Shown here one piece after another: positions 51,873 to 62,555 of a stretch of 64,000 nucleotides of DNA. The stretch spans positions 124,001 through 188,000 of the forward strand of contig JARGSG010000113.1 in NCBI GenBank assembly GCA_030374805.1. Direction: 5' to 3'. A model generated the notes under the pieces. That model did no database searches and was not told where the DNA came from. It saw only the letters and a program-made list of their open reading frames with translations. The stretch comes from Gracilaria gracilis. Lineage: Eukaryota > Rhodophyta > Florideophyceae > Gracilariales > Gracilariaceae. The position numbers and the translations under genes were made by a program. Numbering within the stretch: position 1 is the stretch's first letter; each line of letters opens with the position of its first letter.

Positions 51873-52396
51873 ATGGCAAGCATCCATTGTGGGCTATGTT
51901 GTACCGCAACTTCAAGTCATTCAACCAGTCAACCCGTCAATCCTAACCAGGGGGACTCGCGTATTCTGCGTATCGGAATACGTTTGTACTTGAAGGTCCC
52001 CGTAAAGTGCTGGAATGTGTTGGATCAAAGATGGTTTGATACGAGATTGTTTTCGACGAATGAACTTCGCCCTCGCACAGCTGGTTCAGAAGATGGAACG
52101 AAAATTGCATCCCATCATCTTGTGCGCCTCTCCCCGTTTGGGTTTGACATCCACGGCGGCGTAGGGCAAGACGGAAAAGCCTTCGTACGTGAGCTCGCCG
52201 AGTTCACCAGCACGCTTCGGGGTACGACGGTACAAACCCATCGTTGGAATACAATGCTGTCCTGCTCCGCTTGGAGCGGACCGTTCTCCAATACACAGCC
52301 GCTGCTGTAAACCAGAGGCGCTTACTGCCGACACCGGTCTGACACGTTGTTAAGGCCCCCTCGTCACGCTTTAAATAAAGTCATCATCATCATCTA
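51873..52396 (+). mobile_element. LINE remnant, 3' end with (TCA)n tail
   Basis: A frame of about 145 codons ends with VRLSPFGFDIHGGVGQDGKA and FVRELAEFTSTL, the kind of sequence that closes the long ORF of several non-LTR retrotransposons. It is followed 60-70 bp later by AATAAAG and a TCATCATCATCATC run (about 52379-52395), as expected for a LINE 3' terminus with a simple-repeat tail. The 5' portion, including reverse transcriptase, is missing, so the copy is a typical 5'-truncated insertion. Confidence 0.5.
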
Positions 52397-53024
52397 AACC
52401 AGCCTTGTAGGCTTAGGTAAAATCTACAAGTAAACGTAATTGCACGCCGAAGTTCTGATGCAATAGCCTTGGTGTTGCCGCCGAATGACACTCTAGAAGC
52501 CAACCGGTCCCTCAATGTGTGTCTGCCAGCAAGGAAGAACGTAGGTGGATGAAGGATAGCCGGCTATACCTTTTTTTTCGTGAATGTAATGCAACAATGA
52601 TTAACGATGTTAAGGATGCATTTCCATCGGGAACGCCGTGCTGTAAATGGAATTCCACTCTCTACCCTCATTTACCGAACCAGACCGGCCTCCCTGTGTT
52701 GGGGAATGGCATGTAAAGTATGCTGTCACACATGTTCGTGGCACATAGGGAGACAAGAAAGCACTTCGGCAAACGCAAATACTCATCGCTGCCGTGATGC
52801 TGTGTATGATATGCAGTAGATCCACCTGCTAAGCGTCCGCATGTTATGCCAAGCCCGTCGGTGTTCACGCCCAACAATGGACTATCTACGTCAATACACA
52901 ATGTATCTTAAGGTCCCTGCATATTCCCATATTGCTGCGCTGTCTGCACGTGTAGTTAATTCCAGAACACTACAACTTTCGTTGTATCGGCTTTTCGCCA
53001 CCAGTTTTGTTCTCTATAAAAGGC

Positions 53025-53031
53025 GGGATAC
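53025..53031 (+). promoter_or_regulatory. TATA box of alpha-kinase-like gene 2
   Basis: TATAAAA lies 188 bp before the ATG at 53213. Confidence 0.7.
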
Positions 53032-53212
53032 CAGTTCTTCTTCCAAGAACTTTCATTTTTATCGATAAAAGACCATATTCTAATCTGCTAAGCTTGCCTA
53101 CTACCTTTCACACAACCACCTACGTCTACTTTGTGCGTTTATAGGCTTGGTTTTCAGTCGAACCAAACAGAGATTTCTGGTTTCACTCGCGTGGCATTGA
53201 ACTCAACTTAAG

Positions 53213-54115
53213 ATGTCTTCGTCAAGATCCCGCTGCACCCTTGATTGCTGCGTTTCTCGTAAGAGGGTCTATTTGCCTCCAATTGAGCACGGAAAATGTA
53301 CTTTTCGTTCTTGTTCAATGTGCTTGAACTGGCATTGCGCTTGTACCCCCTGTGGCGTTCGCGAAAAAGCTAAGTCATGCCAAACAGCTTTATACGATAT
53401 ATATGGAAGTCTAAACTGTCCATGCACATGCTATCCTCCCTGTGCTTGGACATGCGGGCAGGGATACTGGGGGATGGGTTGCCCCGAGTTCTCGCTAAGC
53501 GATGTGACCCATGAAGTACAAGAAGAATACGTTAGAATCTATGAAGACGACATCAGCAGAAAATCTTGGCATCTAGGACCTCTGTTCTATACTTGTCGGG
53601 CGTATGTGGGAGACGATAACGAGAAGGTTTCCGTGAAGTGGGTGCGTCATAGTCATGCATTCGAAAAAAATCACTACTCTACTCTCATTAGCGACGCCAA
53701 AAACTGTGCGAAGCTAGTCCAAGCTTTCATGAACCAGACTAATACCTGCGGTTGGAAGGTGAAGGTTCTGGTTCCCAAAAGGGCGAGGGGATGTTTCTTC
53801 TACGGTGATAGATGTCGTACAGTGGTCATCGAGCCTTACTTGAAGGACTTCAAAGTATTTTATGAGGGCGTGGGGGACCTGGAGTATTTGAGTGGATCAA
53901 CGTACGCTAAAGTTTTGCAAGCGTTGATACACTTCAGCATCCGCTACAGCAAGGGGGAAAGTATGATGACAAACTTACAGGGATCCGTTGACTACAAGAA
54001 GAAAACGATTTACTTGTCTTCGCCAGAGATCAAGAAGGAAAACTCTTATGGACGATCACCCGTGAGGAATTTTCTCCGGGATCACAAGTGCTCGAGGATG
54101 TGTCGAAGGTGCTAA
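53213..54115 (+). CDS. Alpha-kinase-like protein 2 with Cys-rich N-terminus
   Basis: This 300-residue paralogue of the gene at 39198 has the same layout. The N-terminal 90 residues hold about 17 cysteines, with the shared core CLNWHCACTPCG, likely a metal-binding module. The kinase-like part has VSVKWVRHSHAFEKNHY (candidate ATP lysine), GWKVKVLVPKRARG, VVIEPYLKDFKVFYEG, ALIHFSIRYSKGESMMTNLQG and the family-style end YGRSPVRNFLRDHKCSRMC. As in gene 1 the DLQG aspartate is Asn (NLQG) and the TDP aspartate is Ser (SSP), so catalysis is doubtful. It is cytosolic by default, with no signal or membrane segment. A third family could also fit; the assignment rests on motif order. Confidence 0.62.
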   Translation: MSSSRSRCTLDCCVSRKRVYLPPIEHGKCTFRSCSMCLNWHCACTPCGVREKAKSCQTALYDIYGSLNCPCTCYPPCAWTCGQGYWGMGCPEFSLSDVTHEVQEEYVRIYEDDISRKSWHLGPLFYTCRAYVGDDNEKVSVKWVRHSHAFEKNHYSTLISDAKNCAKLVQAFMNQTNTCGWKVKVLVPKRARGCFFYGDRCRTVVIEPYLKDFKVFYEGVGDLEYLSGSTYAKVLQALIHFSIRYSKGESMMTNLQGSVDYKKKTIYLSSPEIKKENSYGRSPVRNFLRDHKCSRMCRRC

Positions 54116-55756
54116 CTATGATCAATGGAGAGAACTGCTTCGCGATGCCACTTACGCACAAATTTTCGTTACGTTGCTGCTTTTGTCGTAACCCCACTCA
54201 TGCGTGACAATATAATGGCTAACCTTGTACTTTATAACAGAAATTTTGATTACCTTTAACTACCTCTGCGACTAACTTGTGGAATGATTCGTATCGTACT
54301 GAATAAAAGATACTTGGTAAACGCCAGAATCTCCGGAATACAACTATTAGCCACGTTAGTCCTAACAGACCGTGTACGAGTTGATAAAGAATGAATTCTC
54401 ACATGAAGACAGAGAGGTCTTCATATACCAAGCGATAAGGGTGATCATCCTTACTTTGGTACCACTGACGGCCTGTTCACGGTTCGAATGCTTCCACGCC
54501 AAGAGTGCATCTCTCGAATAGTTTATCGTGGCGTTCTTCAACCGTTCTCGTTCCAGTGCCTATATTTCTGCAATGACGCTGTTCTGTCTGCGTGCAGCAT
54601 CCGCCGAGGCATGCAGCAGCAGCCCGCGGTGCAGGACCTTTCGTTCACGATGCATGGAAGGGGTAGATTTGCGCATATGCGGTTTTGGTATGAATACCTG
54701 CCTTTGAGACAATTGTTTCGATTTAGCATCGGATTGTGCTTCTGCTAAGCCGGTTCAGTCGCACTCTGACTGCACAGATGAAGACGAATGTAGTGACTAC
54801 AAAATAGGGATATGTATCCATACTGTACATGATGAAGGCGGAGGAACTTGCCGGTGCCGGTTTGCTGCATTTGCGGAAGAACAGCGAGAAGCAAACAGCC
54901 CCACTTCTGCAATGCAATCTTTACAGCAACCAAATTGCAGCCATTCACTGTCAGTTGCACTGCGTGCCAATAGATACCGTTGGTAGAGCTACCGTTGGTA
55001 TATCATATAACCACCGTCGCTGCCGATTTCACTTGCTGCTTGTGCTCATTTCCTCACTGATAGCGGGTCGTACGGCTCCTCTACTGTACAAACGAATACG
55101 CTCCGGGGTTCACGGCGACATGCAATCGCACGCGCCGCGTATCCATCATATCCATCTATGTCGCAGCGGCGCCACGACGACGGCGCGGTCACTTGGCGCA
55201 CCGCAGGGGCCAAGACGCAGGACGATGGCGAGATGATGGCACGCAACACACGGGGTGATTTGCGGCCTGTACACCGTGTTGGTCGTGTACCGTTGTAATA
55301 CGACGTACTCATCGTTTCGATGCATGGGTGGGAATTGTACGATCTACGATCTCCGCATGACCAAAGGGCAGTCTCGAGACAGACTCCTGTGCCTTCTCAG
55401 TTTGAATAGCGACATAGGCTCGTGTGGCCCCAAGAGAAGACTTTGATTTACGAAAGGATACTGCAGATAACTTACCTTGGTATAGATATCCGGCTCTCCG
55501 CCTCAATCTCGAACATGGAGACTGCTGCGCGACGGTCCTGGCAGCGACCTAGACGTAACAAAACCCGACTATCTATCTTGCATCTCGCTCATACTTGAAC
55601 TCTTCAACGAAGGGGGAACAAACCAAATTCTCATGTCTGTATTTTCGCATTCTGTGATGTTGCATGCTTCCAAAAACAACCTCACTCTATTGTAACCTTA
55701 TCGCACCATTCTTTTTCGAACAGCTGCGCCCCAGTGCGAGCAAACACATTTTGGAA
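54116..55756. other. Intergenic, upstream of NB-ARC-WD40 gene
   Basis: No gene is recognised. Two copies of TACCGTTGGTA, 4 bp apart, lie at 54975-54985 and 54990-55000 and run into TATATCATATAA, so a promoter near 55.0 kb is possible. Confidence 0.5.
54975..55012 (+). promoter_or_regulatory. Doubled TACCGTTGGTA motif beside TATA sequence
   Basis: Two perfect motif copies are followed directly by TATATCATATAA. The arrangement resembles the one above the other NB-ARC gene (14062-14085). Confidence 0.4.
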
Positions 55757-58700
55757 ATGGCTTCGCAGTCTTCGCCAGGCCCACCATTGACGCAATTCTT
55801 CAAGGTTTGTGTTCTGAATAGCAGCAAGAGCTCCTTTCGCTTTCGACTCAAACTTCCTGGAAAACACAAAAAGCCACACATGCACTACCTCGCTGTGTCT
55901 TGGGACATATACTATATGCTTGAAGCCAAGCGTAGAGCTCAGCCTCCTTCTTTCCGTGAGTTCCGCGGCGCACACATTTTTGAAATAAAGCGAGGTAGCT
56001 CATGTGTGATCCTCAATCCCGAAAACCGCCCCCGGGTCCTTCGGGTATATCAGCTATCAACAACCGGCATACATGATGAAAACTCACCGTCTCTCACAAT
56101 TGAGTGCAGTTCTGATGCTGATATGCACAGTATTGCAGAGCAAATCCGAAACGCTTCGAAACCACTCGGGATGCTGTTGGAGGGCCTCAAGAACAATTTG
56201 CTTACAAAACGGGTTGGTCTCAACTCCTCGGATCTTGGCGACCTGCGTCTAGCCCTCAACAATTCTGTCGCTTTACCAGCGTCCAACACAGAAGAGACGC
56301 CCGAAGCGGGAGATGATGGCCTTGCCAACAGAATTGTGGAGATCTCTGCATACTGCCGTGGTGCATTTGAAGATTATCAAAACGTTACTAATTGGGCTCA
56401 GACGTTTGTCGGCGCCATAGGTGGTGCACAGGATGCAGTTAATGTTGTGGAAAAGGTTTGCAGTGCTGTGCCTATTGTGTCACTTATTGCTCCGATTATT
56501 GGTTTGGTAGGGACTTTAGCTGCTGCTGAAGCTGATCGACAAGAAGCAAACAAAGACGCAGCCGATCTGAAGCAACAATGCTTATTGATTTCCAAAACAG
56601 CAGCGCAGGCGATTCTGCGTGCCGTAGACTTTGAGCAGGTGGACACCCCTTTGATTGCGCGCTTATTTGAAGTGCTAAACACATGTTGGGACACTGCGAG
56701 TAAGGCTGAACGTTTTGCCATGAAGAAGACACGACATCAATACCCGGAGGTTGGCGATTTCAAAACCCTACAAGACCAAGTAAAGGAGACTAGGGAGGGT
56801 CTTAATAATCTGGAGATCTTAACTGGATTGGCGGAGAATAGAAACTTGCTGAAACAGGTCGTTGTCGCTCCACTTGAGAAAGCCGATAACTTCAAGCCTG
56901 CCAAGTACTATGGGCCAGCCCCAACCGTGTTCGCTTACCTAGATTTCAGTCCCCAGGCGATGACCCCAGAGAGTACGTTGAAAGAAAAGTTACTTAGCCC
57001 AGAAAACAAATCGGACGGCTTGATTGGGGTTTGGGGCATGAGTGGTGTTGGCAAAAGTACCATACTCGCATCGTTAGTCCGGGACGAGCAGGTGAGCAAC
57101 ACATTTACAGGTGGGATTTACTGGTTTCGGGTAGGGCAGGGGTGTTCTGCTGACGTGGTCATCAGCGAATTAGCGTGTGCAACGAGAGAAGCAAATTGTA
57201 CAAAGACCTGTGACAAAATTGGGAAAACGAAGTTATTGAGCAGAGCTGTCACAGAAGCGAAGAAGGTGTTCGAAGGCCATTGTTGTCTTTTTGTTTTTGA
57301 TGACCTTAGTCCGGAATCGTCACCAGATGCGTTCTTACAAGAACTTCGCCTCATCAGTAGTGAGGATGCCGGCTCAAGAGCTGTCTTTTCCTCTCGTTAT
57401 CGCGAAATTGTTTCAATCGCGCGCGGTTGCGATACTGTTGAAATAGAGCCCAGGGAACATGACAGCTTTCTGTCCAGAAGGATCATTTGGAACCATGCCG
57501 ATCTCGCAGAATCGGAGATTGAATATGCGATTTCGAAAGGGCCAGAGGATGCGGATGTAAAGTCGTTCGAAAACGTGCTTAAGATGTGTGCCGGGTTGCC
57601 TCTCTCGCTTGCAGTGGTGGGCAAGGCAATCCAAAGATACAAAATAGCTTCTCGTCCTTTCAAAGGATTTGCGGAGTTTGATTCAACCTCGGACAGTAAT
57701 CCTCCGCAGAGCACAACTCTTGAGATGCCAGGGATGGAGGGGTACTTGGGCTTCAAGAAGGTTATGGATGCGACGTGGTCTATGTTGGAGTCAAACGACC
57801 GAACAATAGCTGGTCGTCCGGTTTCAGAACTACGAGAGCTTCATGCTGCACTTTGCATATTCGGGAAACAGGTGCAAGTTCCAGCTTCTGTTCTTCAGAG
57901 ACTGTGGAGAATTGAACTGGAAGCTGTGAAACTGATCGCAATGGGAATGAGTGATCTGAGCCTAGTGGATTATCGCAACGACGCGAGCGGCACGACTGCA
58001 GTGAGTGTGCACGATCTGATACACGCCTACTGTGTCAGAGAAGCCGAACGGAGCGATACTGTCCCAGCTCAGTGGCATCGCAGACTTGTTGACGGATATC
58101 CATGTGCAAAGGAAGATACCACACGTAAATGGTGGGAATGCGACTCGATCCACGATGGATATTTACGCCAGAATTTGGCTCGCCATCTGCTTGGAGGGAA
58201 AATCGATCACGAACTGCATACTTTGTTACTGGATTATCGCTGGGTGCACGGATGCGTCACGAGCGCTAACAAGACTGGAAATGGCAACGTTGAACTGCAA
58301 ACGATAGAAAAGGATTATGCTCTTCTGGTTGATTCGTTGAAAAAAAGCCAGACTTTCGAACAAGGTGTCAACGGCGATGAACCGCCCTTCCCTAGATGGT
58401 ACGCATTCACGGTGATTCCTGAAGCTGTTCGGCTGTCTTGGAGCCCCGTTCTGGAATGGCCCTCAGAAACTGCGTTCCAAATGCATGGGCGTTTGTTCCA
58501 TCTGTCCTCTGTGCATGGAGTACATGAATTTCTAAAAAGCTTGAAGTTGCATGCTGAACGACCATGGATTCGAAGTGTTCGCCAGAGTCTTGGTGCTGCA
58601 GGTGGATCTCTACGGCGAAGCGTACTTCTTGATGATGATGTGCGTTCTGCCGTAATTATTCCAAACAGCAGGAAGGTACTTGTAGGAACGATGAGTGGTG

Positions 58701-61033
58701 CATGCATCGTGGATTTGGAGACGGGGTCTGAAGAAACATGGTTACACTCGATCAATGAGGGGTTCTTTTGCGTGTCCGTGAGTGGCGATGGGCAATATGG
58801 GTGTGGAGTGAGCTTGTCTGGCACCGTGTATGTATGGGCGTTAAAGCCTTGTGAGTTTCAATACCGAACAGTCTGCGTTGGTGAAGAGATTGTGGGGGCA
58901 GTGGCTATGCTGGTGGATGGAATACATGTTACCACGGGATCTGATAGTGGCTTGATACAGTTCTGGAATTATCGAGCTGAAAGCCGTCATGACGTCCAGC
59001 TAGAGGCTAATGCTTCCGTGAAGAGTATGCGTGTAAGCCCTAGTGGGAATTCGATTGCGTGCGTGTTAGAAGACGGAAGAGTCATGATATGGGACATTTC
59101 CGAACTGGACAATGCTCAAAGTCAGACTCCTAAGACAGCAGACATGCGTGGAGTAGTTAACTGTGTGGCCTGGGCTCCCGATGAGAAGCAGATTGTAGCA
59201 GGAGTTAGCTATCCACTTGAAACGGATTGGTTGGGTTGGTACGAGGAAGATGAGGAGGATACTGTGGTAAGTGCACTTGTCGTGCTCAGCGTCGCTACAG
59301 TTTCTGAAGAACGTTCGTTTGATTTCCGCGGAAGATGCCTGACAAGTGTATGTTATTCTCGAGATGGGCAGTATATAATCTCGGGGTGGCAAGACGGAAG
59401 CATTCTAATATGTGATGCGTTGAGTGGGAGGACTTGGGAAACGCCAAACGGGCACACGGTATATGTCCACGCTGTGGAACAAGCAGGTCATGGGGGCGTT
59501 AGACTGATCACTGGATCTTACGATGGGACAGTGAAAGAATGGGAGTGGGCGAGGATGTTCGTCGACGGAAAGGTGCCGAATCGACAAGAGTTTGAGATTT
59601 CGATACTTGTTCCGGATGCGAATGGAAATCTGATTGCAACCAATGGTCCAACTACTAGCGGTCAGAATATTTGCGTATGGAATGCGTCAAACGGAGGCCT
59701 GTCTCGCGTCCTGACTAGCCATACAAAACACTGTGACAATCTTCGCAACCTCGTTTTTAGTCCCAAAAGCAGGTGGTTGGCATCTGTTTCTGACGGTTCC
59801 ACTGTGATAATATGGGATACTGAATCGTGCGAGGAAGTAATAAGGAAATGCAACTTTCCCCGCTTACTGCCTCCTCCAGAGGCCTTTCACTGCTTACAAT
59901 ATTCATCAAAGGAAGATATTTCACGCCATGACTCGACAGACCCGACAGACCCAGAAGCGTGTAAAGGATCTCAGGAGCACTCAAACGAGACAAGCACTAA
60001 CACCTCAGTCTCAGATACATCGGTTTCTGCTGGAGAAGGAGATGACGACGCATCGGAATCTTTCTCCATATACGAGCTTGGGGACGAGAGATATTATAAA
60101 TGGCTGCTTCTTCAAGACGAGTACGAGGATTACGGTTTTAGATGTAACGAATGGCTGCAGTGTTTGGTATTTAGTCCCTTGGAAGACATTTATGCCACTG
60201 GCTCTGGAAACGGAAACGTTCGGATTTGGAAAGTTGAAGGGTCTGAAGATCTTTTCGGTTCTCTGCATGGCCATACAAGTTATGTTGGAAGTCTGGCTTT
60301 CAGTCCGAACGGCAAGATCCTCGCATCAGGTTCGGTTGAATTGATTCTATGGGACTTGGACAATAGTACACGTCCAACAGGGCGCAAGCTCTCTGGACAT
60401 GGAGAAATAACATGCCTTGCGTTTGGATCAAACGGAAGAATTCTGGCATCTGGTTCCGCAGGTAGGAGCGTGTGTTTGTGGGATACTGAGCGGTGCGAGC
60501 GGGTTTTTGAGCCACAAGATGGACATTCAGGGAAAGTGACATGCTTGGATTTTAGCGCGAACGGACAACTGCTGGCTTCTGGTTGTGATGAAGGTGTGAT
60601 CATAATTTGGAGAGTGGAGACTGGGGAGAAAGCGCGGGAGCCCGCCGAAATAATGGATGTTACAACAAGACTGCGAGTTTTTGAGAACGCGAAAGTGTCG
60701 GTGGAGGTGGAGTTCAATGGATGGAATCGAGGACGTATGATCCCCGAGGATGATCATACATGCATGATGAACACTTATGTAGAGGCTGAGGGGACTCTGC
60801 AAGTAGCGGATGGCTTCACCGAAAAGGCTTTTGGGTTCTCTGATGATCGCGACAGGTATAGACGTGCGATTTATCTCGTCCATGGCGCTCAGAGTGATGG
60901 CGAAAGGCCTGTATTCTCGCTCATGGGACATTTAGATCAACATGCGAGGGCGTTTTGGTATCACCGTGACCAGAAGAAGCTATGGGTGCAGCTGATGGAT
61001 AGGTCAGTAGAAATACTTGAATTGGTGGAGTAG
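55757..61033 (+). CDS. NB-ARC-WD40 NLR-like receptor with non-TIR N-terminus
   Basis: The protein has 1758 residues from the ATG at 55757 (MASQSSPGPP); an upstream in-frame ATG at 55664 would add 31 residues. Residues 10-130 are a beta-rich module I do not recognise. Residues about 195-380 form amphipathic helices (EKVCSAVPIVSLIAPIIGL, then ISKTAAQAILRA) resembling HeLo/MLKL-type four-helix bundles that permeabilise membranes. NB-ARC follows: P-loop GMSGVGKST (about 427-435), Walker B LFVFDD (about 509), GLPL (about 612), VHDL as MHD variant (about 751). RKWWECDSIHDGYLRQNL matches the linker of the TIR receptor. About 14 divergent WD40 repeats (about 975-1750) include an acidic Ser/Thr insert. 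A cell-death or immune sensor is inferred. Confidence 0.88.
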   Translation: MASQSSPGPPLTQFFKVCVLNSSKSSFRFRLKLPGKHKKPHMHYLAVSWDIYYMLEAKRRAQPPSFREFRGAHIFEIKRGSSCVILNPENRPRVLRVYQLSTTGIHDENSPSLTIECSSDADMHSIAEQIRNASKPLGMLLEGLKNNLLTKRVGLNSSDLGDLRLALNNSVALPASNTEETPEAGDDGLANRIVEISAYCRGAFEDYQNVTNWAQTFVGAIGGAQDAVNVVEKVCSAVPIVSLIAPIIGLVGTLAAAEADRQEANKDAADLKQQCLLISKTAAQAILRAVDFEQVDTPLIARLFEVLNTCWDTASKAERFAMKKTRHQYPEVGDFKTLQDQVKETREGLNNLEILTGLAENRNLLKQVVVAPLEKADNFKPAKYYGPAPTVFAYLDFSPQAMTPESTLKEKLLSPENKSDGLIGVWGMSGVGKSTILASLVRDEQVSNTFTGGIYWFRVGQGCSADVVISELACATREANCTKTCDKIGKTKLLSRAVTEAKKVFEGHCCLFVFDDLSPESSPDAFLQELRLISSEDAGSRAVFSSRYREIVSIARGCDTVEIEPREHDSFLSRRIIWNHADLAESEIEYAISKGPEDADVKSFENVLKMCAGLPLSLAVVGKAIQRYKIASRPFKGFAEFDSTSDSNPPQSTTLEMPGMEGYLGFKKVMDATWSMLESNDRTIAGRPVSELRELHAALCIFGKQVQVPASVLQRLWRIELEAVKLIAMGMSDLSLVDYRNDASGTTAVSVHDLIHAYCVREAERSDTVPAQWHRRLVDGYPCAKEDTTRKWWECDSIHDGYLRQNLARHLLGGKIDHELHTLLLDYRWVHGCVTSANKTGNGNVELQTIEKDYALLVDSLKKSQTFEQGVNGDEPPFPRWYAFTVIPEAVRLSWSPVLEWPSETAFQMHGRLFHLSSVHGVHEFLKSLKLHAERPWIRSVRQSLGAAGGSLRRSVLLDDDVRSAVIIPNSRKVLVGTMSGACIVDLETGSEETWLHSINEGFFCVSVSGDGQYGCGVSLSGTVYVWALKPCEFQYRTVCVGEEIVGAVAMLVDGIHVTTGSDSGLIQFWNYRAESRHDVQLEANASVKSMRVSPSGNSIACVLEDGRVMIWDISELDNAQSQTPKTADMRGVVNCVAWAPDEKQIVAGVSYPLETDWLGWYEEDEEDTVVSALVVLSVATVSEERSFDFRGRCLTSVCYSRDGQYIISGWQDGSILICDALSGRTWETPNGHTVYVHAVEQAGHGGVRLITGSYDGTVKEWEWARMFVDGKVPNRQEFEISILVPDANGNLIATNGPTTSGQNICVWNASNGGLSRVLTSHTKHCDNLRNLVFSPKSRWLASVSDGSTVIIWDTESCEEVIRKCNFPRLLPPPEAFHCLQYSSKEDISRHDSTDPTDPEACKGSQEHSNETSTNTSVSDTSVSAGEGDDDASESFSIYELGDERYYKWLLLQDEYEDYGFRCNEWLQCLVFSPLEDIYATGSGNGNVRIWKVEGSEDLFGSLHGHTSYVGSLAFSPNGKILASGSVELILWDLDNSTRPTGRKLSGHGEITCLAFGSNGRILASGSAGRSVCLWDTERCERVFEPQDGHSGKVTCLDFSANGQLLASGCDEGVIIIWRVETGEKAREPAEIMDVTTRLRVFENAKVSVEVEFNGWNRGRMIPEDDHTCMMNTYVEAEGTLQVADGFTEKAFGFSDDRDRYRRAIYLVHGAQSDGERPVFSLMGHLDQHARAFWYHRDQKKLWVQLMDRSVEILELVE

Positions 61034-62555
61034 GAGAGAACAGTTTCGCAAAAAGTTGAAGCGTACGGGACCGAAATGAAAATACGACATGATCTGCGGG
61101 TGGGCGCTGAGTAACCGTCGTCTGCTGCATCTGTCGCTGTGGAGCACGACACAAGAACGCAGCCGACGACGAAGCACTTTCAACGCAGGGCAACGTGCGC
61201 AGAGCACCGCCTGATGCGGCGTATGATACAATGGTGCGGGGCGTGGCGGCCGAGTGCACGTCGGTCGTGCAGCGATGCCACGAGTGCTTGCACGGGCGTC
61301 GTCCGTCGCCGCGGTGGTTGTGAAACGCGCGCAGCAGCGTCGGCGGCCGCTGCACTCGGCTCGTGTGCGCTCTCTGCGCCGCTCGTCCGGCGTGAAAACA
61401 AAAAACAACTCTCCGTCTGCATCGCCTCCCCCTCTTCAAACGCCGTGCGCGAGCTCGCGTCTGGGGACGGTTTTTGTGTCGGACGGCGTGCGGCGTGTGT
61501 GCGCCCCGGCGGCTTCGGGTGTCCGGTGCGCCTTGAGTTGGGAGAAGACAGTTTTTCTCGATTGGCGAGCGTGTTCACGTGCTGCTCGCGCTTGGTATCT
61601 ATGTCTGTGTACTGATAGGTGCAGAGAATGAAGCTTCCTTGTATTGCCAGCATGACGGTTTAACATGAACTGAGTGCAAGTGCCTTGGGCTGATATTGTG
61701 ATCACACTGGTGATCTCTCTGTATCGTTTTCTACATTATTGCCGCAACCTGATCACTGATGATGGCGAACGTGATTAGACCCAGTATAAGATATAACAAA
61801 GCGTTTCTTTCCAACAACTTTTGTAGCTAAAGACTTCGACAGTGCATGTGTTGATCTGCTGCAGATCATCTGTAGACGTGGTGGTTGAGCGCTTTCCCTC
61901 CTAACATTAGCAATGAGTCCGCTTTTCTTGAGTAGACCTAGATAAACCGGAGCCGAAGGTCGAGATTGCGCCATGCACCACAGGTGCCGCCATGCACCAC
62001 AGATGCATGGCGCACCCTCGCAAGGCCGCTCAACGGCAGTCGTGCGAGAGGACGTCCGGCAAATGCGCGCCACCTGTACCAAAGGTACCCCATTCCTCAC
62101 GAGTCGTGAGTCATCATCAGATTCAGAACCGTTCTTGGAACCGAAGGTATCTACCTTCGATACCAACTCTGCGCTATCTACTTTTGGTACAGTTGACACC
62201 TTCGAGCACTTTCTAGCAGCGTGCTCCACGAGCATGCCGTCCTACCATGCCGTCGCGCAGCTTGTATCCCCCAGCGTCTCCTTGCGCTTTGCTTATGTGC
62301 GCAGATTTAGAGTTACCAAACGTTGTAAGATGGTGAGGGCTGTTTCCTTCACTAAACTTTATGACACCTCCATGGGGAGGAAACCGGTCCATAAACAGAT
62401 CTTGGATGGGTTGCAATTGCAGATCATGACTCGTAATAGATGAAGCGAAGGCGATGGTTTATTGAAGAATATGCAATGACAAGTCAACTCTCGATACCGT
62501 AGGCAACCTCGGGTTAGGAAGTTCTTTCACGAATACGGAGCAACCGTTTTGATCG
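61034..62555. other. Intergenic
   Basis: No gene is recognised with confidence. A 156-codon plus frame from ATG 61973 has no recognisable domain. A GCCATGCACCACAG direct repeat lies near 61970-62005 and a CGAAGGTATCTACCTTCG hairpin near 62142-62160. Confidence 0.4.

Larger units (their letters stand above)
51030..53212. other. Intergenic with LINE remnant
   Basis: Apart from the LINE-like tail at 51873-52396 and the TATA box at 53025 nothing is recognised. Confidence 0.5.

Noticed and set aside
61139-61705. Frames on both strands after the NB-ARC-WD40 gene
   Set aside because: They overlap each other, have no recognisable motif and partly lack ATG starts.
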